Shown here piece by piece: positions 1 through 6,928 of a DNA stretch of 12,840 nucleotides. Position numbers and translations under genes: made by a program. Under the pieces are notes generated by a model. That model was not told where the DNA came from. It did not search any database and saw nothing but the letters and a program-made list of their open reading frames with translations. Positions within the stretch are counted from its first letter, which is position 1. Each line of letters begins with the position of its first letter. Source of the stretch: Cyanobacteria bacterium M_surface_7_m2_037. Its GTDB lineage: Bacteria > Cyanobacteriota > Cyanobacteriia > PCC-6307 > Cyanobiaceae. The stretch covers positions 1 through 12,840 of the forward strand of contig VGPP01000041.1 of NCBI GenBank assembly GCA_016882585.1, read 5' to 3'.

Positions 1-988
1 GCTCGCGGTAGCTCCGCAACGTGCTGGCGTAGGTGAGCACGTGGAACGGGCAGTTCATCGGCTTGAGCTGGTATTCCCGCTCATCCACCTGCATCGGGCC
101 AAACATGCTCTCGCTGTAGAAGTCGAGGTGGCCGGAGGTTTTCCAGAGGCTGATGTCGGCCACGTGCGGCGTGTAGAGCAGCTCGTAGCCGGCGGCGAAG
201 TGCAGTTCGCGCCAGAGGTTTTCGATCAGCAGGCGCATGCGGGCGCCGCGGGGGTGCCAGAACACCAGGCCGGCCCCAGCCTCATCCTCGATCGAGAACA
301 GATCGAGATCGGTGCCGATGCGCCGGTGATCGCGGCGCTTGGCTTCCTCCTGGCGGCGCTTGTATTCAGCCAGCTGCTCGGGGGTTTCCCAGGCGGTGCC
401 GTAGATGCGCTGCAGCTGGGCATTGTTCTCATCGCCGCGCCAGTAGGCCCCGGCCACGCTCTCGAGTTCAAAGGCCTTGGCGTTGAGCTCGCTGGTGTTG
501 GCCACGTGCGGGCCGGCGCAGAGATCCCACCACTCCTCACCAAGGGTGTAGAGCGTGATCGGCTCCTGGATCCCCGCCAGGATTTCCAGCTTGTAGGGCT
601 CGTTCTGGGCCTTGATCTTGGTTTCCGCCTCGGCGCGGCTCACCTCGATGCGCTCGAGCGGCAGCTTCTTGTTGATGATCTTGATCATCTCCTTCTTGAT
701 GGCCTTGAGATCGGCCTCGGTGAAGGGATCCGGATTGTCGAAGTCGTAGTAGAAGCCGTTCTCGGTCCAAGGCCCGATCGTGACCTGCGCTTTCGGAAAC
801 AGGCGCTGAACCGCCATGGCCATCACGTGGCTCATCGAATGGCGGATGCGCAGCAGCTGCTCGCTTTCGCTGGTTTTCGGCAGGTGGATCGGAGCGGTCT
901 GCACCGCCTCGCCGCTGGCCGTTTCAGCTGCCGTAGTGGTTGCGACGCTGCCGGTTGAACTGGAGGCGGCAGGGCGGGTCGCGGTCAC
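1..988 (-). CDS. thrS: Threonyl-tRNA synthetase, 3' part missing (runs off the window)
   Basis: Class II aminoacyl-tRNA synthetase that charges tRNA-Thr in the cytoplasm. The visible 329 codons cover an N-terminal extension, the editing domain and the start of the catalytic core. The editing-site histidines of an HxxxH pattern are H50 and H54, with C157 and H161 in DLCAGPH. The catalytic core has the MNCPFH motif near residue 315, whose Cys is a zinc ligand in the family. The usual N-terminal TGS domain is absent. In its place is an Ala/Thr/Ser-rich stretch of about 35 residues. An in-frame TAG lies just upstream, so GTG 988 is the first plausible start. GTG 904 would remove most of the low-complexity leader and is a real alternative. 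The product is certain and the start is not. Confidence 0.95.
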   Translation of the reverse strand, partial: MTATRPAASSSTGSVATTTAAETASGEAVQTAPIHLPKTSESEQLLRIRHSMSHVMAMAVQRLFPKAQVTIGPWTENGFYYDFDNPDPFTEADLKAIKKEMIKIINKKLPLERIEVSRAEAETKIKAQNEPYKLEILAGIQEPITLYTLGEEWWDLCAGPHVANTSELNAKAFELESVAGAYWRGDENNAQLQRIYGTAWETPEQLAEYKRRQEEAKRRDHRRIGTDLDLFSIEDEAGAGLVFWHPRGARMRLLIENLWRELHFAAGYELLYTPHVADISLWKTSGHLDFYSESMFGPMQVDEREYQLKPMNCPFHVLTYASTLRSYRE

Positions 989-1051
989 GGCGGTGGGGTA
1001 GCAACCCTGATCCTACGCAGGGCATTTGGGCTGATTCCTACCCTGCAGCCA

Positions 1052-1432
1052 ATGGATCCTTCCCTCCCGCCCTCGCCCTCTGAACCGGATTCAGAGCCAG
1101 CTCAGCTGCTGGATCAGTTGCTGCAGTCGTTGTTCGACGATTTCAGCTTCTGGTTCCAGCGCGGCTTGGTGCTGCTGGAGCTCACACCCGATGCGCTGCT
1201 GCCGGCTTCCGAGCAGCAGGTGCTGCGGCAGAAGCTCGAAGAGGCGCTGCAGGCCATTGCCGCCACGCGTGCTCTGCGCGCAGCCTGCAGCACGCCGATG
1301 GCTGTGGATATGGATGCCATGGCGCCCTGGCATCGCCTGATGATGCGCGTGTGGAACCTCTCCTCGATGCTGCGCATCGCCGGTGTGGTTCTGCCACCGG
1401 ATGGACGCGGCGACGCCGAACCTCAGGCCTGA
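1052..1432 (+). CDS. DUF2605 family protein
   Basis: A 126-residue protein that I match by eye to the cyanobacterial DUF2605 family, whose function is unknown. The recognisable parts are a Phe/Trp-containing helix near the N-terminus (DDFSFWFQRGLVLLE) and a C-terminal stretch with MAPWHRLMMRVW. The first 20 residues are rich in Pro, Ser and Glu and look disordered. There is no signal peptide or membrane span, so a cytosolic location is likely. The gene diverges from thrS across a 63-bp gap that must hold both promoters. It is convergent with the lysozyme-like gene, and the two 3' ends share ten bases. No strong ribosome binding site precedes ATG 1052. Confidence 0.8.
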   Translation: MDPSLPPSPSEPDSEPAQLLDQLLQSLFDDFSFWFQRGLVLLELTPDALLPASEQQVLRQKLEEALQAIAATRALRAACSTPMAVDMDAMAPWHRLMMRVWNLSSMLRIAGVVLPPDGRGDAEPQA

Positions 1433-2127
1433 GCCGCCAGGGCCTTGAGATTGCTGCTGTAGAAGCGCTGCAGCTCATCGGCCCGCTTCACCGGTTGGCC
1501 ATAGGCGCTGCGGCCGGCGAGGGTGGGAAACGAGGCCCATTCACGGGCCAGTACGGCCATGGCTTCGCGGGTGAGTCCCTGCTGATCGATGTGATCGAGC
1601 ATGCCGCGGCGGTCCACCAGGTAAAGCGCCGCCTGGTCCTGGCTGCTGGGCTCAAAACTTTCGAGCTGCAGTTTGCGTGCCGCTTCACTCCAGGTTCCGG
1701 GCAGGAATTGGTACGCCCCTGCGGCGGCACTGGTGTAGCGCTTCACCACCACAATCTCCGGGTGGCGCTCCAGGCTGCTGAACCGCCCTCCGCCGTAGAG
1801 GGTGCGGTAGCCCTCCTGGCCCTGCTTCCACGTGCCTTCGGCGTAGCGGATGGTGTTGAGCAGAGCGCGCCGTTGCGGCGTGATCGTGTAGCTGCCGTTG
1901 CGGCTGGCGGAGGCGTGCCGTGGATCACCAGCCTGGGCTCCCTCGCTCTGTTGCTGGCGTCCCTGCGACGGGGAGACCAGGGGCCCTGCGGCCAGAAGCA
2001 GCAGCCCCAGGGCTGTGGCAGCCGCGGATGCAGGGGCCGGGCGGGAGGCGGATGGCAGATGACGACGCAGACGCAAGGGCAAGCCAACAAGGTCTGGGCA
2101 GCCTGCAGCCCAGCGATGGGTCGGCAC
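1423..2127 (-). CDS. Exported lysozyme-like muramidase related to lambda endolysin (GH104)
   Basis: Probable peptidoglycan-cleaving enzyme of 234 residues. The N-terminus has a basic patch (LRLRRH, 18-23) and then a hydrophobic Ala/Leu stretch (about 33-51), consistent with a signal peptide or membrane anchor. A Gln/Ser-rich linker follows to about residue 78. The catalytic domain resembles lambda R endolysin: YAEGT with the likely catalytic Glu97, then GGGRFSSLERHP, then AAGAYQFLPGTW, then SSQDQAALYL, then REWASFP and a YGQ motif. That order matches the lytic transglycosylase fold of GH104. Start GTG 2127 is the first possible; TTG 2082 or 2076 would give a more compact signal peptide. There are no neighbouring holin, spanin or phage structural genes, so it is probably a chromosomal cell-wall enzyme and not a prophage lysis gene. 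Confidence 0.78.
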   Translation of the reverse strand: MPTHRWAAGCPDLVGLPLRLRRHLPSASRPAPASAAATALGLLLLAAGPLVSPSQGRQQQSEGAQAGDPRHASASRNGSYTITPQRRALLNTIRYAEGTWKQGQEGYRTLYGGGRFSSLERHPEIVVVKRYTSAAAGAYQFLPGTWSEAARKLQLESFEPSSQDQAALYLVDRRGMLDHIDQQGLTREAMAVLAREWASFPTLAGRSAYGQPVKRADELQRFYSSNLKALAAQA

Positions 2128-2244
2128 GAGCCCATCCCAACCGAGCTGGACAAATGAGACGCAGATGTGCTCAGCGCCAGGCCTCCGGGGCGAGACCTGG
2201 CTGCGACTACCGAGAGGGCTGTGTGCTGGTTGCGCCGGCGGCTA

Positions 2245-2289
2245 CGTGATCAATCAGCCGTCTTTATGTTTCCTTCAGGATTGATCACG
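2245..2289. repeat. Perfect 11-bp inverted repeat overlapping the trpS stop
   Basis: CGTGATCAATC at 2245-2255 is matched exactly by GATTGATCACG at 2279-2289, with 23 bases between. The right arm contains the trpS stop codon (2285-2287). In the trpS transcript this would form a stem closing over the last codon. No T-run follows in the leftward direction, so it is not a standard intrinsic terminator. It may stabilise the mRNA 3' end or bind a protein. Confidence 0.6.
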
Positions 2290-3316
2290 CTGTTGCGGGC
2301 AGGAAGCCGAGGGCCTGGCGGGTGCGCTCGAGGGTGCTGTCGGCCACCGCGTTGGCGCGCTCTCGGCCCTCGCGGAGCACACGGTCGAGTTCGGCGGGGT
2401 CGTTGTTCAGGTCGCGGTAGCGCTCCTGGATCGGCCGCAGCGCTTCCACCAGCACCTCCGCCAGCAGCGGTTTGAAGCTGCCCCAGCCCATGGATCCGCA
2501 TTCGCTGGCCGCCGCTTCGCGCCCTTTGCCGCTGAGCAGGGCGTAGAGGCCCAGCAGGTTGTCGGTTTCGGGTCGCTCGGGATTGCCGAACTCGAGGCCC
2601 ATGATCGGGTCGGTTTTGGCCCGCTTCACCTTCTTGGTGATCAGCTCAGGGGGGTCGAGCAGGTTGATGCGCGAGCCCTCGTTGGGATCGCTTTTGCTCA
2701 TCTTGCTGCGGCCATCGGTGAGGCTCATCACGCGGGCGCCTTCCTTGAGGATCAGCGGCTCCGGCACCTTCAGCACCGGGATCGGCTCGCCATCGGCATC
2801 CTTGGGAGCGAAGCGGGCATTGATGCGTTGCTGGGCGATGTCGCGGGCCAGCTCCAGATGCTGCTTCTGGTCTTCGCCCACGGGCACCAGATCGGCGTCA
2901 TAAAGAAGGATGTCGGCGGCCATCAGCACCGGGTAATCCAACAGCCCCACCGACACCTGATCGCCCTGCTTCACAGCCTTTTCCTTGAACTGGATCATCC
3001 GCTCCAGCCAGTTCAGGGGGGTGACGCAGTTGAGCAGCCAGCACAGCTCGCTGTGGGCCGGCACATGGCTCTGCACAAACACCGTGGCCTTGGCCGGATC
3101 AATGCCGCAGGCCAGATAGAGCGCAGCCGTGCTGCGGGTGTCGGCCGCCAGCTGCTCGGGGTTGTGGGGAACGGTGATGGCATGCAGGTCCACCACACAG
3201 AAAAAGGTGTCGTGGCTCTCCTGCAGATCCACCCAGTTACGGATGGCGCCGAGCCAGTTGCCCAGGTGCAGCGATCCGGTTGGTTGAACCCCTGAGAGAA
3301 CCCGGGCCCTTGACAT
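2285..3316 (-). CDS. trpS: Tryptophanyl-tRNA synthetase
   Basis: Class I aminoacyl-tRNA synthetase that charges tRNA-Trp. Its 343 residues are a normal length for the bacterial enzyme. The HIGH-type motif appears as HLGN at 17-20, after the conserved SGVQPTGSLHLGN start. The KMSKS loop is intact at 205-209, followed by SDPN. The conserved segments SVGLLDYPVLMAADILLY (122-139) and VPVGEDQKQHLELARDIA (144-161) are both present. ATG 3316 places the signature motif at the usual distance from the N-terminus. It lies 65 bp downstream of the low-complexity gene ending at 3382 and may share its transcript. No strong ribosome binding site is visible. Confidence 0.97.
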   Translation of the reverse strand: MSRARVLSGVQPTGSLHLGNWLGAIRNWVDLQESHDTFFCVVDLHAITVPHNPEQLAADTRSTAALYLACGIDPAKATVFVQSHVPAHSELCWLLNCVTPLNWLERMIQFKEKAVKQGDQVSVGLLDYPVLMAADILLYDADLVPVGEDQKQHLELARDIAQQRINARFAPKDADGEPIPVLKVPEPLILKEGARVMSLTDGRSKMSKSDPNEGSRINLLDPPELITKKVKRAKTDPIMGLEFGNPERPETDNLLGLYALLSGKGREAAASECGSMGWGSFKPLLAEVLVEALRPIQERYRDLNNDPAELDRVLREGRERANAVADSTLERTRQALGFLPATA

Positions 3317-3381
3317 CTGTGATCGCTGGCGAGTCGCCGGATTCTGCCTTGAGGCCGATCCGGCGAACCCGCCTTGGGCGA

Positions 3382-3879
3382 TCAGGCTTCAGCCGCTGCG
3401 GCTTCGGTGGACTGGGTGTCAGGTTCCACTTCGCTGGTGGCAGCCTCAGGGGCCACATCGGCGGGCTCCTCGGCTTCGGCAACCACGTCCGGTGCCGCTG
3501 TTACGGGTTTAGCCGGCCGCGCGAAGGGGTTGGGACGGCTGGAGGCGGGGCGCTCACCGCGCTCGGGGCGGGGACCACGGCGATCGCCAGCGGGGCGACC
3601 GCCGCCACTGGCGCGGTGCTGAGCCACCACCTCATCGAGCTTGCCCTCGTCCAGGAGCTGGGCCACGGTGCGGATCGATAGGCCCAGGGCCGCCACGGTG
3701 GAGCGCAGGCCGAAGGCCTCCTGAACAGCGCGGGCGGCACGCATTTCGTTATCGCTGAGGCGGATGCGGAAGCCACCGGCTTCGCGGCCACCACCATCAC
3801 GGGATCCACCGCCTTGGCGGGGGCCACGGTCGCCGCGGAAGCGTTCGTTCGAGCTGGGTTGGAAATCGCCGTCGGCCAT
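3382..3879 (-). CDS. Low-complexity protein with RGG-like N-terminus and small helical core
   Basis: A 165-residue protein of unknown function. Residues about 13-36 are rich in Arg, Gly and Asp (RGDRGPRQGGG and similar), like RGG boxes of nucleic-acid-binding proteins. A compact conserved-looking core at about 36-90 (FRIRLSDNEMRAARAVQEAF onward, then LSIRTVAQLLDEGKLDEVVAQ) is predicted helical and could be a DNA- or RNA-binding fold. The tail turns from basic (RRGPRPERGERP) to very acidic and Ala-rich. There is no signal peptide or membrane span. ATG 3879 is clear, with no better upstream start. It is leftward like its neighbours, 48 bp after the 160-residue gene and 65 bp before trpS. An RNA-related role is inferred only from composition and context. 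Confidence 0.75.
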   Translation of the reverse strand: MADGDFQPSSNERFRGDRGPRQGGGSRDGGGREAGGFRIRLSDNEMRAARAVQEAFGLRSTVAALGLSIRTVAQLLDEGKLDEVVAQHRASGGGRPAGDRRGPRPERGERPASSRPNPFARPAKPVTAAPDVVAEAEEPADVAPEAATSEVEPDTQSTEAAAAEA

Positions 3880-3927
3880 GGCCGCACACCTGAACAGTCA
3901 GGCGCAAGTGTGCCCTATGGCTGGTGG

Positions 3928-4410
3928 TCAGGGCCAGCACCAGTGCAGCCGGTGGTGTTCGGCGTTGCCTTCACGGGCGAGCACGAGCAGGGGAATGGGT
4001 GTGGGGCCATCCGCCTCCAGCAATTGGCGGTAGCGCTCCAGCAGTTGCAGATAAGCGCTGAGGGTCCAGCCATGGTGGCCGCGCTCCTGGGCCTGCCAGA
4101 AGCGCCGCAGCGCCAGGCTGCAGCTCTCGCGGCCGAATTCCTGCCAGATGCGCTCCTGGGCCTGGAGGGGATCGAGGCCCTGCTGCCGCCAGGCGCGGAA
4201 CATCACCAGTTCTGGGGCGTCACCGGTGCTGTCGGGGGGGAGTGCCCGGGCCAGCTCTTCCACGCCCACCCGCTGCAGCTGCAGCCAGCAGCGATCGAGC
4301 AGCAGCACCGGCAGCGCGCCGTGCCACCGCTGCTGCTGCTGCTGGATCTGAAGCAGGGAATCCACCTGACCCTGCAACCGCGGCGTCAGCGCCACAAGCA
4401 GCTCAGCCAT
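3928..4410 (-). CDS. Unknown 160-residue protein coupled to the cation transporter gene
   Basis: I do not recognise the family. It is a soluble, mostly helical-looking protein, rich in Gln, Leu, Arg and Trp, with a Gln tract near residues 23-27 and no signal peptide or membrane span. The C-terminus ends in a His/Trp/Cys-rich stretch, EHHRLHWCWP. The frame is open upstream to 4494, but ATG 4410 is preferred because it overlaps the stop of the cation diffusion facilitator gene by 8 bases, a typical translational-coupling arrangement. The coupling suggests co-expression with the transporter. The His/Cys tail could bind metal, but this is speculation. Confidence 0.75.
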   Translation of the reverse strand: MAELLVALTPRLQGQVDSLLQIQQQQQRWHGALPVLLLDRCWLQLQRVGVEELARALPPDSTGDAPELVMFRAWRQQGLDPLQAQERIWQEFGRESCSLALRRFWQAQERGHHGWTLSAYLQLLERYRQLLEADGPTPIPLLVLAREGNAEHHRLHWCWP

Positions 4411-5353
4411 GGGTGCCGCGGAAGGTGATGTCGGCGATGGCGTATTCCCGCGGTTCCAGATGAATGGTGCATCGCACCGGGCCGAAGCGCGCATCGAGAT
4501 GCTCCTCCACCAGCTCGGTGATGCGGTGCGCCGTGGGGAGGTCGTTGGCGTCCACCACCATGTGGAGCTCGATGAACACCCGCTGACCCAACACCCCCCG
4601 GCTGGCGATGTCGTGCACGTTCAACACACCGGGCACGGCCATGGCCACCTCGTGGATGGCCTCGGGTGCGATGGCGATCTGATCCACCAGCCAGGGCAGG
4701 TTGCTCTTGAGCACTTGCCAGCAGGCCCGCACCAGCAGCACGCAGAGCGGCACGGCCATGGCCACATCGAGCCAGTTGATGCCCAGGGTCAACACACCCG
4801 CCAGGCCAATCAGCACCACCACCGTGGTCCAGATGTCGCTGGTGGTGTGTTTGGCATCGGCCAGCAGCAGCTGGCTGCCCAGGCGTCTGCCCTCGCTGCG
4901 TTCGTAGCCCGCCAGGAGCAGGTTGCAGCCGAGCACGATCAACAGCAACAGCAGGTCTTGGCCATCGAGGCGCAGCGGTGGCAGGCCAGCGGCGATGCGC
5001 TCCAGCGATGTTTTGAGAATTTCAAACGCGGTGAACAGGATGAACCCCGCGATCGCGAGGGCACCGAGACCTTCGTATTTGTCGTGGCCGTAGGGGTGAT
5101 CACGATCCGGCTTCGGATCCGACAGCCCATTGGTGATCAGGCCCAGCAGGCTGCTCAAGCCATCGGTGGCGCTGTGCATCGCATCGGCCAGCACCGCCAG
5201 AGATCCCGTGAGCAGGCCAATCACCAGCTTGAGCAGGGTCATCGACACGTTCACGGCCAGCGCGACCAGCAGCACGCGCTTCACCGCACCGCGGTTGTCA
5301 TCGCGCTGCAGCACGGCGGTTGACGCTGCCTGATCCGTGCTGGCGACTCCCAT
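4403..5353 (-). CDS. Cation diffusion facilitator (CDF) family metal/proton antiporter
   Basis: A 316-residue inner-membrane exporter of divalent metal ions. There are about six membrane segments between residues 27 and 213, then a cytoplasmic C-terminal domain (about 225-316) of the usual CDF dimerisation type. The transport-site residues read HxxxD in both key helices: H60/D64 in LADAMHSATD and H169/D173 in ADAKHTTSD. The TM2-TM3 loop holds the conserved HPYGHDKYE (86-94). Two HxxxD sites are typical of zinc-type members, while manganese-type members carry DxxxD. ATG 5353 gives a short polar leader before TM1. It is divergent from the DUF697 gene and overlaps the following unknown gene. Zinc preference is inference from motif type. 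Confidence 0.92.
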   Translation of the reverse strand: MGVASTDQAASTAVLQRDDNRGAVKRVLLVALAVNVSMTLLKLVIGLLTGSLAVLADAMHSATDGLSSLLGLITNGLSDPKPDRDHPYGHDKYEGLGALAIAGFILFTAFEILKTSLERIAAGLPPLRLDGQDLLLLLIVLGCNLLLAGYERSEGRRLGSQLLLADAKHTTSDIWTTVVVLIGLAGVLTLGINWLDVAMAVPLCVLLVRACWQVLKSNLPWLVDQIAIAPEAIHEVAMAVPGVLNVHDIASRGVLGQRVFIELHMVVDANDLPTAHRITELVEEHLDARFGPVRCTIHLEPREYAIADITFRGTHG

Positions 5354-5373
5354 GGCCCGGCAGGCTCACAACC

Positions 5374-5406
5374 GTGCACCCAAGGTATTGGGTCTGGGCA
5401 GTGCAC
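5374..5406. repeat. Nested hairpin with flanking GTGCAC copies in a divergent promoter region
   Basis: GTGCAC occurs at 5374-5379 and again at 5401-5406, and the sequence is its own reverse complement. Between them CCCAA (5379-5383) and TTGGG (5388-5392) form a 5-bp stem with a GGTA loop. It lies in the 101-bp gap between the leftward CDF gene and the rightward DUF697 gene. It could be a regulatory palindrome for either gene; no regulator is identifiable. Confidence 0.35.
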
Positions 5407-5454
5407 ACCAGCTGAGCTAAAGAGATCCGGCGCATCCGCAGAACCCTGCAGCCG

Positions 5455-6828
5455 TTGATCCCTTCATCGCCCCTGTTCACGGCCGGGCTGCTGCCGCAGC
5501 TGCGTCGCTACTGGCCCCTGGCCGCTGGCTTGGGTGGTGGCGCGATCCTGCTTGAGAGCAGCCATGGCGCTCTCTCTTCGGTGATCAGCCTCAGCGCCGC
5601 GGCCGCTGGCTTCTGGCTGTTGAGCGGCCGTTTGCGTCCCTCGGGGCGGGCCTTGCCCACCAGCGTGGAGGGCTGGCTGGAGCGCTGCCAGAGCGTGCTG
5701 GACAGTTTTGAGCGGCTTGAGCCGGATGCGGATCCGCTGGAGCAGCAGCAGCGCCAAGCGCAGCTGGAGCAGCTGCGCCAGCGCCTGGGCGAATCGCACC
5801 TGCAGGTTGCCCTGGTGGGCCGCTGCGCTTGGACGGAAGACCAGGAGGCGCAACTCCTCCAGCACTGCCGTTCGCCCTTGCCGCTGCGGGTTCTGCGCAG
5901 CGAGCCTCTGCCGCCGAGCAGCGCGCTCTGGCAGTGGCCCGATGCCTTTCGGCGTTGCGATCTGATCGTGTATCGCCTCTGCCTGCCGCTCTCCGCGGCC
6001 GATCTGCGCTGGCTGGAAGCGTTGCCGAAGGGGCAGCAGGTGCTGCTGCTGGTGGATCGGCCTGAAGGGGATGTGAGCCTGGCCATGCAACAGCTCCAGC
6101 AGCAACTCCCCGAATGCCTGCGGCAGCAGTGCTGGCCCTGGTCGCCCGAGCTCAACGAGGCCTGCGGGGCTGATCTGCAGCCTCTGGCTCAGGCTTTTGC
6201 TGCCCTTGGGCCGCAGCGGTTGCGCCTCACCCAGCAGCGCTGCCTGGAGGAACTGCACGCCAGCTGGCAGCTGGCGCTGGAAACGTTGCGCCGCCGCCAG
6301 TGGCAGCAGTTGATCCAACGCACCCAGTGGACCGTTGCCGCCGGCGTGGTGGTGGCCCCGGTGCCCAGCCTGGATCTGCTGGTGCTGGCGGCCGCTAATG
6401 GGCTGATGTTGCAGGAGATGGCCCGCCTGTGGGATTCCCCCTGGTCGCTGGAGCAGCTTCAGGCGGCAGCACTGCATCTGGCCAAGGCCTGCCTGGCGCT
6501 GGGGGTTGTGGAGTGGAGCAGCCAGGGCCTGGCTGCACTGGTGAAGTTGCATGGCGCCACCTGGCTGGTGGGCGGTGCGCTCCAGGCCCTCAGCGCCGCC
6601 TATCTCACGCGCGTGGTGGGGCGGGCGATGGCCGATTACATGGCGTTGGCTGTTGGCGTTCCTGAGGCGGAGCTGGAGCTGCTGCTCCAACAGCAGGCCC
6701 CGCTGCTGGTGGCCCGGGCCGCGGAGGAGGAAAAGCTGGATTGGGCCGGTTTCCTGCAACAGGCCCAGCAGTGGTTGCAGCAGAGCGGCGCCGCTGGCGC
6801 CCTGAAGGCTTCACCGTCTGCTGCGTGA
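5455..6828 (+). CDS. DUF697 membrane protein with a degenerate GTPase-like domain
   Basis: A 457-residue protein. The N-terminus has hydrophobic stretches at about 21-33 and 40-57, likely membrane segments. A Gln/Leu/Arg-rich helix (about 71-115) leads to a GTPase-like region. Its first strand is LQVALVGR (116-123), but no GKS/T P-loop follows. The later strand QQVLLLVDRPEGD (194-206) sits where NKxD would be expected and lacks it. The C-terminal region (about 288-400) fits DUF697 well: AAGVVVAPVPSLDLL, then SLEQLQAAALHLAKACL, then SAAYLTRVVG. Cyanobacterial relatives usually join an active GTPase domain to DUF697, so this looks like a non-binding member. Start TTG 5455 is the first available and lacks an obvious ribosome binding site. 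It ends 186 bp before psbA. Confidence 0.85.
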   Translation: MIPSSPLFTAGLLPQLRRYWPLAAGLGGGAILLESSHGALSSVISLSAAAAGFWLLSGRLRPSGRALPTSVEGWLERCQSVLDSFERLEPDADPLEQQQRQAQLEQLRQRLGESHLQVALVGRCAWTEDQEAQLLQHCRSPLPLRVLRSEPLPPSSALWQWPDAFRRCDLIVYRLCLPLSAADLRWLEALPKGQQVLLLVDRPEGDVSLAMQQLQQQLPECLRQQCWPWSPELNEACGADLQPLAQAFAALGPQRLRLTQQRCLEELHASWQLALETLRRRQWQQLIQRTQWTVAAGVVVAPVPSLDLLVLAAANGLMLQEMARLWDSPWSLEQLQAAALHLAKACLALGVVEWSSQGLAALVKLHGATWLVGGALQALSAAYLTRVVGRAMADYMALAVGVPEAELELLLQQQAPLLVARAAEEEKLDWAGFLQQAQQWLQQSGAAGALKASPSAA

Positions 6829-6859
6829 ACACGCGCCTTGCAAGCATCGGCGCAGCGAA

Positions 6860-6898
6860 CAACTTCATGAAGCGTTCATGAAGTGCTTCATGAAGTTG
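6860..6898. promoter_or_regulatory. Three phased TTCATGAA palindromes upstream of psbA (putative operator)
   Basis: TTCATGAA, a perfect 8-bp palindrome, occurs at 6864-6871, 6875-6882 and 6887-6894. Spacings of 11 and 12 bp put the copies about one helical turn apart on one DNA face. The outer copies extend to 14-bp exact inverted arms, CAACTTCATGAAGC (6860-6873) and GCTTCATGAAGTTG (6885-6898), with the third copy in the centre. No T-run follows immediately, so it is not a good terminator for the upstream gene. The position, 117-155 bases before the psbA start, suits a transcription-factor site controlling psbA. Confidence 0.65.
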
Positions 6899-6928
6899 CT
6901 TGAGGTCTGGCGAACTTAATTTTTGCTT

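Noticed and set aside
41..958. Long plus-strand open frame of 305 codons
   Set aside because: It lies opposite thrS, whose editing and catalytic motifs are unmistakable on the minus strand. The plus-strand protein shows only GC-driven open-frame composition.
1351..2157. Plus-strand open frame of 268 codons
   Set aside because: It overlaps the end of the DUF2605 gene and the whole lysozyme-like gene, whose catalytic motifs are clear on the minus strand.
4409..5323. Plus-strand open frame opposite the CDF gene
   Set aside because: It is a shadow of the CDF coding strand, with His/Gln-rich composition and no motifs.
5371..5425. tRNA gene on the minus strand
   Set aside because: Only a D-arm-like string is convincing. 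No 7-bp acceptor stem, anticodon stem or proper T-arm can be formed, so it is kept as a finding and not a gene.
5464..6759. Minus-strand open frame of 431 codons
   Set aside because: It mirrors the DUF697 gene. Its Gln/His/Arg-rich translation is the usual antisense product of Leu/Gln/Ala-rich coding.
6860..6898. Terminator for the DUF697 gene
   Set aside because: The palindrome could fold as a long stem, but no T-run follows, and the triple-repeat phasing fits a protein-binding site better.
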